From Pelagibaculum spongiae (GTDB lineage: Bacteria > Pseudomonadota > Gammaproteobacteria > Enterobacterales > Pelagibaculaceae): DNA of 64,000 bases. The stretch covers positions 248,001-312,000 of the forward strand of contig NZ_QDDL01000002.1 of the NCBI RefSeq assembly GCF_003097315.1, in the 5' to 3' direction. The notes under the pieces are model-generated. The model ran no database searches, was not told where the DNA came from, and worked only from the letters and a program-made list of their open reading frames with translations. Shown in pieces: positions 16,857-24,909 of this stretch (positions are counted from its first letter, which is position 1; each line of letters starts with the position of its first letter). The position numbers and the translations under genes were made by a program.

Positions 16857-17813
16857 ATGAAGAAGGGCTGGTTACTTATCCCCTGCATGCTTTCTTTAGC
16901 AGCATGCGAAGATCAACATAAAGAATCCAAGGATCTTACCGCAGCTGACGTAGTGGCAGACATTCGCATAAATCGTCAAGGTAATGCCGCTTACACTACG
17001 GCAACCCGTATTATTGCCAATCTTAAAAGTGATGATATTGATGTCAAATTAACCAATGGCGATCGAATTCAAGCAATACAAGGCAACAGCCGAGTAACCT
17101 TGCTACGTGATCGTCAGCTAGGTGATCACACCTATTCAGCCACGACTGATATTAAATTTGATCCCGATACGCGAATTCAAATTGTAATGGCGCAGGGCAT
17201 CGATGAATCCAGAGATGATCGCTGGTATCCGATTGACTTACTGCCGATAGAGCTTGAGGAAGGAAAATTACACGCCGAAAGCTTTATTAATATGCCGACT
17301 CCTTTAGCTGTAACCCAACCAAGCGGTGCAGTAACAATTAATAGTTCAGCAGAAACTGTCACTCTGAGCTGGGAGCAAAGCAATAACCAGGCTGATGATA
17401 TGCAACTGTTCTATCAGAGCACCTGCAATACCGCGCCACAAAAAAGAAGCGGAGAAATTAGTATTTCAGGTGACCCTGGAACCATCACAGTTCCTGTCTC
17501 TGAGCTATTAATGGACCAAGGTTTGGATGACAGTACTTTTGATAATAACGACCAAGCCAGTGAAGTTATATTCTGGTTATTAATGGCGCTGTTGTATCAG
17601 GATTATCAAACCACAATAGAGAGCGAAAATTCCGCCCGCAGTGAACAATTCATTAGCCAAAATATTCAAGCCAATGCAACTTCTGATAATAGCTGCGATA
17701 TCAATATGACCTTAGTGCGTGAAAGCCACGGGGAAGTTGATCCAGGTTTAAATGGCCAAAGCACACTGCTGGCAACTCATTCTGTGGTACAAAAAGTTTA
17801 CTACCGCCCATAA
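16857..17813 (+). CDS. hypothetical lipoprotein
   Basis: 318 aa. Signal MKKGWLLIPCMLSLAAC with lipobox LAAC. The mature protein is acidic and Ser/Thr/Asn-rich, with no recognised domain. It is followed 21 bases later by an outer-membrane barrel gene, and both have the same AAAAAGGCAT leader before the start, so they are probably co-transcribed and may work together in the envelope. Confidence 0.75.
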   Translation: MKKGWLLIPCMLSLAACEDQHKESKDLTAADVVADIRINRQGNAAYTTATRIIANLKSDDIDVKLTNGDRIQAIQGNSRVTLLRDRQLGDHTYSATTDIKFDPDTRIQIVMAQGIDESRDDRWYPIDLLPIELEEGKLHAESFINMPTPLAVTQPSGAVTINSSAETVTLSWEQSNNQADDMQLFYQSTCNTAPQKRSGEISISGDPGTITVPVSELLMDQGLDDSTFDNNDQASEVIFWLLMALLYQDYQTTIESENSARSEQFISQNIQANATSDNSCDINMTLVRESHGEVDPGLNGQSTLLATHSVVQKVYYRP

Positions 17814-17834
17814 CCTGCGAAAAAGGCATTTTAA

Positions 17835-18419
17835 ATGAAAAAGAATATAATTATTGCCATGGTTTTGAGCGGTATGATTACACCTGTTTATGCTCAAAAT
17901 TTTTTTGGTGAACAATTAATTGCAACCACTGCCCAACAAACAGATAACAGCCGATCTGATCTTGATGGCGATACACTAATGAAGCTGGGCGCGGGCTGGA
18001 ATTTCACTGAAAACCTAGCACTGACTTTAACCTACATGGAATCGGAAGGTGATGAGAGTAACCGCGATGCGGCTAGCAGCAACACTTTTACCGTAAAACC
18101 TCAAGATATTGTTTTAGCGGCTAGATACACGGGTAAAATCAATCAAAAAATAAGTTGGTTTACCAGCGCAGGCATTGATTTTTGGCGCTTAAAAATTACT
18201 GAATCTAACTCAGCAGATGGTTGGTCAAACAGCCCGTCAGCGACTGACAGTGGAATGGGTTTTGCAGCTGGTCTAGGTGCAAACTATCAATTCACATCTA
18301 TTTTTTCTTTAATTGCAGAAACCGGCTATATCCATCGGCCCGATACGTTTGAGAAATCAGTTAACAAATTCGATCTAAATACACCCTACTTTGGTATTGG
18401 TGCACGATTAGGTTTTTAA
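17835..18419 (+). CDS. outer-membrane beta-barrel protein
   Basis: 194 aa. Signal peptide MKKNIIIAMVLSGMITPVYA, then alternating amphipathic strands and a C-terminal strand ending in phenylalanine (YFGIGARLGF), the signal for outer-membrane insertion. Size fits an eight-stranded OmpA/OmpW-like barrel. Specific function unknown. Confidence 0.8.
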   Translation: MKKNIIIAMVLSGMITPVYAQNFFGEQLIATTAQQTDNSRSDLDGDTLMKLGAGWNFTENLALTLTYMESEGDESNRDAASSNTFTVKPQDIVLAARYTGKINQKISWFTSAGIDFWRLKITESNSADGWSNSPSATDSGMGFAAGLGANYQFTSIFSLIAETGYIHRPDTFEKSVNKFDLNTPYFGIGARLGF

Positions 18420-18428
18420 TGATTTCTT

Positions 18429-18460
18429 ATTTGCTAGCCAGGCACGCCTGGTTAGCAAAA
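18429..18460. terminator. hairpin between convergent genes
   Basis: TTGCTAGCCAGGC and GCCTGGTTAGCAA form a 13-bp stem with one G-T mismatch, overlapping the cobT stop. It probably terminates the barrel gene. Confidence 0.6.
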
Positions 18461-19552
18461 CTGCTTCTGCCATTGATCAACCGTATTATCTAACACTTGA
18501 ATAATTTCAGCTTCCGTCATCCCCAGTTGTTCGGCAAGCACCAGACAACCACCCAAACCACAGCCTTCTACCACTTGGCCTTGTTCGTATAAACGAATTG
18601 ACTGATGCCGCGACAGTGAAAAATTAGTTTGATGGGTTTTTACTGCCAAGCTAGGCTGAATGTCTTTTTCAATCGACAAATGCGAATCAACACCTTGATA
18701 AATCCAGCGAGTCGTCCATTGCTCCAACTGATCGACTAAAGCCTCTTTGGAAATTTCATTTAATTTTAATGCCGCCAAAATGGGCGCTAAATACATTAAG
18801 CCACCGGCGAGAATCGCCTTATGTTTCAATGGCTCAAAACTCAATGGGAAATCTGCCAGATTTTTCGCCATGGCCAGCACAACTCGCTGGAAATGATCAT
18901 GGTAATTGCTGCTGGACAATAACTGGTCAGTTGAGGTTAATGAACTATTTTCAGTTACAAACTGCTGCTGCAGTTGATTAATTAAAGCTAATTTTCTTTG
19001 TAGCTTTTCTGCTTTAGCGGTACTGCCCACTGGCGGAAACTGCTGGTTAAATAACAAATTGAGCCATAAAGTAGAAAAGGTTGTGCCGCCCACGCCGCAC
19101 TCACCCACAATACTAATGCTTTGCTGATCCGCTTCCTGCCGGAGCTCCTTAAGCAGTAAAGTTTGTACAAAATCTTCTATATTTTCTGACTGGCAAAACC
19201 AATGCTGATAACCATCTAGTTGGTAATCTGCAATCTGCGGTAAATGGTCGAGTGCAAAGCTGTAAACCTTCATTTGCACCAAATGGCCGCGCTGCTGAAA
19301 CGCTTTCAACAAGCCATGAACCAATACCGCAGGCGATACTGCACCGCTCGATAGAAATGGTTGTGCGGTAATACCGGGGATTTCAGTCAAGTGATAACCG
19401 CTAGCAATTATTTCTGCATCTAGCGCCGGTGTCATATCCATTAAGCCAACACCGGCACCGGCATCACTCAACAAATGTAGCTGTGGTAATTCAGTTGCTG
19501 CACAGTTAATCATGGAAAAACAAATCGCTGGTTTTTCAGATGCCAAATTCAC
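18452..19552 (-). CDS. cobT: nicotinate-nucleotide-dimethylbenzimidazole phosphoribosyltransferase (divergent CobT)
   Basis: 366 aa. The phosphate-binding region reads GECGVGGTT (~150-158), nearer to the cyanobacterial/archaeal CobT type (GExxxGGTT) than to the enterobacterial GEMGIGNTT. The C-terminus has VVEGCGLGG, where the catalytic glutamate is expected. It makes alpha-ribazole phosphate from nicotinate mononucleotide and a lower-ligand base. Its place among cobS, cobC and cobU supports the call; the divergent motif leaves base specificity open. Confidence 0.8.
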   Translation of the reverse strand: MNLASEKPAICFSMINCAATELPQLHLLSDAGAGVGLMDMTPALDAEIIASGYHLTEIPGITAQPFLSSGAVSPAVLVHGLLKAFQQRGHLVQMKVYSFALDHLPQIADYQLDGYQHWFCQSENIEDFVQTLLLKELRQEADQQSISIVGECGVGGTTFSTLWLNLLFNQQFPPVGSTAKAEKLQRKLALINQLQQQFVTENSSLTSTDQLLSSSNYHDHFQRVVLAMAKNLADFPLSFEPLKHKAILAGGLMYLAPILAALKLNEISKEALVDQLEQWTTRWIYQGVDSHLSIEKDIQPSLAVKTHQTNFSLSRHQSIRLYEQGQVVEGCGLGGCLVLAEQLGMTEAEIIQVLDNTVDQWQKQFC

Positions 19553-19651
19553 TGACTTCGCCTTTTAAAAAAATTAACTCAACAATCACTAACTAAAGCC
19601 GGTGATATTAACCTTATCATTGGAGAATAAATAATGTGAAGCAAACTAGTA

Positions 19652-20464
19652 CTAAATAAACAAAATACCAAAAGCCAGCAAAGCAACTTCTGTAAGTTCG
19701 ATTGAAGCCCCGGCAACATCTCCGGTAAATCCACCCAATCGCTGATCACTGGTTTGGCGTAAAAAATAGAAGGCTAGAAATGCTGCTAATAAACCCGGCC
19801 AGTAACCAATCAACAGTACGCTGCCAATGCCCAAGCTGCCACATAATACTTTTCCAGCAATATCTGATTTTGCTACCGTAACAAATGCGCTGCCCATACC
19901 TTGTTTTCTTAAATAATGACCCTGTCGATAAAATGCCAAACCCGAACAACGCGCTAATGCCGGCGCTAGCAATAATAACAACCAACTACCTTGGTCAATA
20001 ATTAACCAGCAAGCAACAAACCGTACTAATACCGAAAGTACCACAGCCATAACAGCCATTGGCCCACAGGTGGGGTCTTTCATAATATCTAATGTGCGCT
20101 GCTGGTCGCCTAGCCCACCGACCCAAGCATCCGTCATATCGGCTAAGCCATCAATATGCAGCCCGCCACTCAACCAAATCATTAATACCGTCACTAACGA
20201 CGCAATTAAAGCACTATGCAGCAAAGTATCACCGGCAAAAGTTGACAACAGCAAAGCACTTAATAAATAAATTGCACCTAACAACAATCCTGCCGCTGGA
20301 AAATATAAAATGGCATCTTGCCAATCTGACAAGGCATTTTTAGCTAAAGGCTTTTCTCCAATTGACGGATCTTCTTCAACTAAGGGCTCTTTTGCCAACA
20401 AACCACTAACTGGTAATCGCGTAACGAATTGCAGGGTCATCAAAAAAGTCTGGTATTTAAACAT
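19652..20464 (-). CDS. cobS: adenosylcobinamide-GDP ribazoletransferase (cobalamin synthase)
   Basis: 270 aa, with several membrane helices and the family motif GLHIDGLADMTDAWVGG near residues 100-117. It joins adenosylcobinamide-GDP with alpha-ribazole (phosphate) at the inner membrane, the last step of cobalamin assembly. An unusual hydrophilic insertion (~21-42) follows the first helix. It lies 60 bases downstream of cobC in the same direction. Confidence 0.95.
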   Translation of the reverse strand: MFKYQTFLMTLQFVTRLPVSGLLAKEPLVEEDPSIGEKPLAKNALSDWQDAILYFPAAGLLLGAIYLLSALLLSTFAGDTLLHSALIASLVTVLMIWLSGGLHIDGLADMTDAWVGGLGDQQRTLDIMKDPTCGPMAVMAVVLSVLVRFVACWLIIDQGSWLLLLLAPALARCSGLAFYRQGHYLRKQGMGSAFVTVAKSDIAGKVLCGSLGIGSVLLIGYWPGLLAAFLAFYFLRQTSDQRLGGFTGDVAGASIELTEVALLAFGILFI

Positions 20465-20524
20465 GCTTTTTTCTCAATTATTTGTTTTTATTGCAACTTG
20501 TTTTTTCAATATCATTTTTGGTCA

Positions 20525-21142
20525 TTATGAAGTGCCAAGAAAGTCTAGTTGCGGCCAATCTTGATGATTGCCGCTGTTATCGGTTTCTCGCCAAATTCTC
20601 CAACTAATCCGTGCACCATGCTCTAGCTTTAAACGGCTATTAGCTGCATCGGTTTCTAGCGGAATATTTAATAGCTGACTAAATAAAGCCCGCATAACAC
20701 CGCTATGACAAACCAATAAAATAGTTTCGCCTTGAAAACGATCAATCAACTGTTGCCAGCCTTGTTCTATTCGCTGATGAAAATCATAAAAGCCTTCACC
20801 CTCTGGCGGCTGATATTTCCAAGGTTCAGACCAAAAATCGCTCAGCTCTTTTTGGTGTTTTTGCCATAGCTGAGAATAATTTTCTCCATCCCAAAGACCA
20901 AAATCTCTTTCCTTGAATGCAGCATTAACCATTAAAGGAAAACCTTTATCTTCAGCCATTGAACGAGCAAAAACCTGACAACGCAATAGTGGTGAGCAAA
21001 CAATCCGCTGGTACTCTAAGCCATCGACAGCCTTGATCATTTTCTGCCAACCTTTGCCGGTTAATGGATCATCGGTCGACCCTCGCAGCTTATCACCACC
21101 GGCCGGTTCACCATGGCGAATTAAATGCACCAGTGTTTCCAT
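20525..21142 (-). CDS. cobC: alpha-ribazole phosphatase (histidine phosphatase)
   Basis: 205 aa. Phosphoglycerate-mutase-like fold with LIRHGE at residues 8-12 (phosphohistidine) and the second histidine in LLVCHSGVMR. It dephosphorylates alpha-ribazole-5'-phosphate or adenosylcobalamin-5'-phosphate. The start overlaps the cobU stop by one base (TAATG), so it is translationally coupled. Confidence 0.88.
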   Translation of the reverse strand: METLVHLIRHGEPAGGDKLRGSTDDPLTGKGWQKMIKAVDGLEYQRIVCSPLLRCQVFARSMAEDKGFPLMVNAAFKERDFGLWDGENYSQLWQKHQKELSDFWSEPWKYQPPEGEGFYDFHQRIEQGWQQLIDRFQGETILLVCHSGVMRALFSQLLNIPLETDAANSRLKLEHGARISWRIWRETDNSGNHQDWPQLDFLGTS

Positions 21143-21756
21143 TACTTGGTTAATTCCTGTTTATTTAGTTGGTTTTTAGTAGCCGGTTGATGGCCACAGG
21201 TCGGGCAGCAAGTGATGGTAGAAGTATCCTTCAAAACTTGCGGTAAGCCGGCAAGGCTAAAAATGACTTTATCTGCCCTAGCTGCCACTGCTTGATGTAA
21301 CCAGCCTGACTCATCAACATAGCGACGGCTTAATTCACCCATAGGAATAATTCCCTGGCCGACTTCGTTGGATACCAGAATCAAATGGCCCGGCAGATCT
21401 TGCTCTAACAAGGCTAACAGCTGCTGCTTCTCAGATTGAAAAAGTGCCTCATCTTCCTTACACAGTAAATTGCTCAGCCAAAGCGTCAAGCAATCAACTA
21501 GCAAACAGCTATTTTCAGCCGCAGCATTTTTTAACTGCTCCGCCAGTTGGATCGGTTCTTCAATTACTTGCCATTGACTGGGGCGTTGCTGACGATGGCG
21601 CTCGATTCGCTTAGCCATTTCACCGTCTTGGTTGAAACACTCTGCGGTAGCAAAATAGATTACTTCTAAGCCACTATCGATTGCAGCCTGCTCTGCCATA
21701 CGACTCTTACCCGAACGGGCACCACCTAAAAACAGTTGTTTCATTGATTGTTCCAT
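21142..21756 (-). CDS. cobU: adenosylcobinamide kinase / adenosylcobinamide-phosphate guanylyltransferase
   Basis: 204 aa. P-loop FLGGARSGKSRMAE near the N-terminus, then FATAEC, RIERHRQQRP and VSNEVGQGIIP, all CobU/CobP signatures. It phosphorylates and then guanylylates adenosylcobinamide. The C-terminus adds a CCPTCGHQPATK tail with a CxxC pair and no family role known to me. It is the first gene of the cobU-cobC-cobS-cobT run. Confidence 0.93.
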   Translation of the reverse strand: MEQSMKQLFLGGARSGKSRMAEQAAIDSGLEVIYFATAECFNQDGEMAKRIERHRQQRPSQWQVIEEPIQLAEQLKNAAAENSCLLVDCLTLWLSNLLCKEDEALFQSEKQQLLALLEQDLPGHLILVSNEVGQGIIPMGELSRRYVDESGWLHQAVAARADKVIFSLAGLPQVLKDTSTITCCPTCGHQPATKNQLNKQELTK

Positions 21757-22403
21757 TTATACGTATACGTATACCCAAACCATTTCAAGGCATGCATTTT
21801 GAAGTGGTTTGGGTATAGACCCAGTACAAAACCGATCCACTTAACTGCAACCTCAATTCATCTTCTTTAACCATTAACGCTTAGCAGCAAAGCCACCGAT
21901 ATGACTTGTTGTCAGCATAAGCGGTTACCTAATCATAAGTGCTGATCAGCATCAGCTCACTGATATGCTGCTTTATATAATAAAATCAGTCAAAAGTATT
22001 GGTAATACCAAATTGATTTTAAATAGAAGAATCGGCGTTAACTAATACAACCATGCTGCAATTAATGAATTTAGCAATTAAAATAAAACACATATCTAAA
22101 TTTTTTAAAAACTACAAAACATGTTTCACAAGCCAATTCGAGTTACTACGCAGTATTTCCATACCTAAAATGCATATCTCATTCATTCAAAATAAAATCT
22201 TCATAAAATGACAACCGACACCATCAAGTCGCCCCTTTGAAAGTCACAACCTATCACGTTGCGCCGTTAATCCGACAATTTATAACAGCTATGAATTAAA
22301 TTGTTTCGAATATTATAAACTCGAATAATCTGCAGCATGGATTGGGAACTTTATTGTGAACAATTCTACTAACAAACCTTATTGCAAACAGGTGATCAAC
22401 ATT
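21757..22403. other. long intergenic region upstream of the peptide locus and cobU
   Basis: About 650 bases between divergent units. It holds the inverted repeat at 21770-21817 and otherwise AT-rich sequence with no frame of note. No cobalamin-riboswitch box is visible on the cobU side. Confidence 0.5.
21770..21817. repeat. 19-bp inverted repeat upstream of cobU
   Basis: TATACCCAAACCATTTCAA (21770-21788) and TTGAAGTGGTTTGGGTATA (21799-21817) pair with one mismatch around a loop that itself contains GCATGC. It is preceded by alternating TATACGTATACGTATAC. It starts 14 bases before the cobU start codon, so it could be regulatory. Confidence 0.7.
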
Positions 22404-22577
22404 ATGAAACATAACATTACAACCGCCACCACCAGTGCCAATGAATTGAAGAAAAAGCTAGAAGCAACTCAAGTTGCCCGGCTTGAAAAACGCTTTGAAT
22501 TCAAAGGCTCCCCTAGAGCTAGACAATGTAATTTTGTAGACGCTGGCGCCGGAATGACTGTCGAACAGTGCGAGTAA
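22404..22577 (+). CDS. small peptide, putative precursor A of a peptide-maturation locus
   Basis: 57 aa from the ATG at 22404 (an in-frame GTG at 22356 gives 73 aa but does not align with its paralog). The N-terminal half is helix-prone and charged (ANELKKKLEATQVARLEKR), followed by FEFKGS and a C-terminal part with Cys42 and Cys56 ending QCE. The next gene encodes a homolog sharing LEKRFEFKGS and the Cys-Glu end. A conserved leader with a variable Cys-containing tail is the pattern of ribosomally made, modified peptides. No Trp, so not a classical ComX. Confidence 0.65.
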   Translation: MKHNITTATTSANELKKKLEATQVARLEKRFEFKGSPRARQCNFVDAGAGMTVEQCE

Positions 22578-22583
22578 TCAATA

Positions 22584-22739
22584 ATGAAGCCAAATAAAAT
22601 CACTGCTGATCAATTGATCAAAAAAATGAAGTCTACTGATATAACTAAACTAGAAAAAAGATTCGAATTCAAAGGGTCAAATAAGCCTCGCTATCACGAA
22701 TGCACTACTCAGGAAAGTGGTTTGCGAATCTGCGAATAG
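22584..22739 (+). CDS. small peptide, putative precursor B
   Basis: 51 aa, starting six bases after precursor A. It shares LEKRFEFKGS (23-32) with precursor A, and its C-terminal part has Cys40 and Cys50 and ends ICE. No strong ribosome binding site, suggesting coupling to A. The two peptides keep the leader but vary the tail, as expected if the leader is recognised by a shared enzyme. It is followed at once by a hairpin and T run. Confidence 0.65.
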   Translation: MKPNKITADQLIKKMKSTDITKLEKRFEFKGSNKPRYHECTTQESGLRICE

Positions 22740-22745
22740 TTACTC

Positions 22746-22779
22746 AACCAGATGAAATACGATTTTATCTGGTTTTTTT
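22746..22779 (+). terminator. terminator/attenuator between precursor genes and enzyme genes
   Basis: AACCAGATGAAAT and ATTTTATCTGGTT form a ~12-bp stem with one mismatch, followed by seven T. It lies inside the gene cluster and would make precursor mRNA more abundant than enzyme mRNA. Confidence 0.8.
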
Positions 22780-22800
22780 ACGCCTTTATCGGAGCAATGC

Positions 22801-23667
22801 ATGGCTAATTATTGTCATTTATTTGTTGAGTCTCTCAATCTTGATAGTGATATCAAAAGAAATGCCATTGAGCTAGAAGATCAAGTTCATATCAAATCTT
22901 TATTGTACCGATTGGCTGAGATCTTTAAACCCGGTTACCCAAATGCAACTGAGCAACAAATTCAACTGGCAGCTGGTTATGGCTATTGCGTTCATCAAAG
23001 CCTGTTTTTAGCTGATGATCAGTCTGTTGCTCTAATGCTCGCCTGTGATGAAAAACTTCAATTAGCGATTCCTGCTGATAATCTGTTTTGGCAACAAAAA
23101 CAGCGTTTAGATCAGCAAGGGCTGTGGTCCGAAAAACAAATCAGTGATGTATTAGCAGAAACATTCAGTAGTGATTCTTTGAATGACGCATCTTTAGAAA
23201 AATTTGAAAACTTACAAATTCGCCATCGTTCATACGGTTTGTTTTTTCCACTAATACTGCAAGCATTTTCAGTTGATGAAAAGATATCAACCGAATGGTG
23301 TATCGATTTAATCGGTTATTATTTGAAAATTTTTGGTTACATCTATGATGCAGATGCAATACTAGAACCCAATGCTGAGACGACACTTCAAAAAACACCC
23401 GTTTATTCTTTAATTATCGCTAAGAATTTGTTATTGCAATATCAGTTGAATGATATTGCACAAGACAATAAAGAAGTCATTAAAACCGTCTTCGCCAGCG
23501 GTATTTACCAAGCCATGATGGAGCAAGCTATCGAGCAGTGTAAATTGGGCAATTTACATTTGGATAATCGCCCTGATTTGCCGGTTACTCGCGGCCGCAT
23601 GTTATTTCGAGCATTCAATAAAAAATGCCGCCAGCAGATTAAATCGGTAGCTAAAATGTATGACTGA
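22801..23667 (+). CDS. isoprenoid-synthase-like protein (ComQ-like candidate)
   Basis: 288 aa, soluble. Two regions resemble the polyprenyl synthetase fold: residues 57-74 (AAGYGYCVHQSLFLADDQ) fit the first aspartate-rich helix, and 171-186 (IGYYLKIFGYIYDADA) fit the second, usually FQxxDDxxD. Both aspartate motifs are reduced, so classic prenyl elongation is doubtful. In Bacillus the family member ComQ prenylates a small pheromone precursor; beside two small peptides a similar role is a reasonable hypothesis, not a demonstrated one. GGAG precedes the ATG by six bases. It overlaps the protease gene by 8 bases. Confidence 0.45.
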   Translation: MANYCHLFVESLNLDSDIKRNAIELEDQVHIKSLLYRLAEIFKPGYPNATEQQIQLAAGYGYCVHQSLFLADDQSVALMLACDEKLQLAIPADNLFWQQKQRLDQQGLWSEKQISDVLAETFSSDSLNDASLEKFENLQIRHRSYGLFFPLILQAFSVDEKISTEWCIDLIGYYLKIFGYIYDADAILEPNAETTLQKTPVYSLIIAKNLLLQYQLNDIAQDNKEVIKTVFASGIYQAMMEQAIEQCKLGNLHLDNRPDLPVTRGRMLFRAFNKKCRQQIKSVAKMYD

Positions 23668-24844
23668 TTGTTGGTGGCATTCACTCAAGCAATTGGTTGA
23701 TCAAATTCAACTTTCTGAATTTGACAATGACAGTTATTCTGTAAGGATTCAGCATCAAACACTGTTACTCGGCGCAGAGCAGGCATTATTGATTCAATGC
23801 GCCCAGCAAGCTACTTCAGCAGAGCAACTACAACAAAACTTATCTGAGCATATTTCAGGCCTCACTACTGAGCTGTTACAGCAAATTTCTCAGATCTTAA
23901 TTGAAAAAATAAATACGCTTATAGATAGCCCCGAACACATTTATACCAGCATGAATGTACCATTATATAAACTCGGTTGGATCAATCACCTCGCTTGGAA
24001 GTGTCGTGGGATAATGAAGCCAACTATTTTTTATAAATGGTTTCCAGCTACTATTTTCATGCTTATTATCAGCTTTATAATGACGCTAGATAAGTGGGAA
24101 AATGTAAGCCTTGATTTATCCACAGTCGGTGCGTTCTATCTGGTTTTAATTTTAAGTGGCCTGATTCATGAAACAGGTCACATGATTGCAGCTCAAGCAA
24201 TCGAAAGAAAAAATGTCCAAGTATCTTTTGGTTTTTATTTATTTATTCCTGTTCTCTACTCCGATTTGTCGCATATTTGGTCGGCGAGTCGAGAAAAAAG
24301 AGTGGTGGCCAACCTAGCGGGCGTTGCGGTAGAAACTATTTTTTCTTTGCTGCTCATTAGCATTCATATTATTTCGGGTGAAGTAATATGGCTGCATTTA
24401 GCATTGCTCATCAGCTGGTCAGGGTTATCAAACATGCTGCCATTTGGCCGCAGCGATGGCTACTGGATTCTTTGTGATTTATTCAAACAGCCCAATCTAC
24501 TGCCAAGGTTTATTCCTTCTCTATTAGATTGGCACCAAGGAAAAAAGCAAAGTAAAGGCGAACGTTTCCCTGCACTCTACGGACTGTTTAACCTTACCTT
24601 TATGCTGGTGTTGTTTACGGCAATCATTAGTGAAATGCATAGCCTAATGCTTAGTTTTCCACAGAGGGTTTGGGTTTTTATACGCGATTTTTTTCAAAGC
24701 AACCAAGTTGTCCCACTCACTATTGAAGATCTGTGGCTGTTAGGGTTGTGGTTTTTTTGTTTTCGGATTCTTTATATGCTCAGCAGGTTTGTTAAAGCGC
24801 TACGAAGCGGAAAGAGTGCTGTAGATAGCACCTTACTCGGTTAA
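23660..24844 (+). CDS. M50-like membrane zinc metalloprotease with possible PqqD-like N-terminus
   Basis: 394 aa. Zinc site HETGH at 170-174 within a membrane helix, and a second-ligand region NMLPFGRSDGYWILCD (258-273) typical of peptide-maturation M50 proteases (DGY near the membrane). About six hydrophobic segments. Residues ~26-80 (LLLGAEQALLIQCAQ onward) have the strand-turn-helix look of PqqD-like peptide-recognition domains, but this is weak. It would cleave the leader or release the product at the membrane. It overlaps the preceding gene by 8 bases. Confidence 0.72.
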   Translation: MTDCWWHSLKQLVDQIQLSEFDNDSYSVRIQHQTLLLGAEQALLIQCAQQATSAEQLQQNLSEHISGLTTELLQQISQILIEKINTLIDSPEHIYTSMNVPLYKLGWINHLAWKCRGIMKPTIFYKWFPATIFMLIISFIMTLDKWENVSLDLSTVGAFYLVLILSGLIHETGHMIAAQAIERKNVQVSFGFYLFIPVLYSDLSHIWSASREKRVVANLAGVAVETIFSLLLISIHIISGEVIWLHLALLISWSGLSNMLPFGRSDGYWILCDLFKQPNLLPRFIPSLLDWHQGKKQSKGERFPALYGLFNLTFMLVLFTAIISEMHSLMLSFPQRVWVFIRDFFQSNQVVPLTIEDLWLLGLWFFCFRILYMLSRFVKALRSGKSAVDSTLLG

Positions 24845-24855
24845 AAATCACCCAT

Positions 24856-24890
24856 AAAAAAACCTGAAGAAATTAAACTTCAGGTTTTTT
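24856..24890. terminator. bidirectional terminator
   Basis: AAAAAACCTGAAG and CTTCAGGTTTTTT form a 13-bp stem with an 8-base loop between the convergent M50 and udp genes. Confidence 0.9.
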
Positions 24891-24909
24891 GTATTCGGCT
24901 TATTGAAAA

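Noticed and set aside
21757..22355. Cobalamin riboswitch before cobU
   Set aside because: The core box is not visible on the minus strand; only the 19-bp palindrome is seen.
22404..23667. Classical ComQXPA quorum-sensing system
   Set aside because: The peptides lack the ComX Trp, and no ComP/ComA two-component genes are nearby; only a ComQ-like hypothesis for the enzyme is kept.
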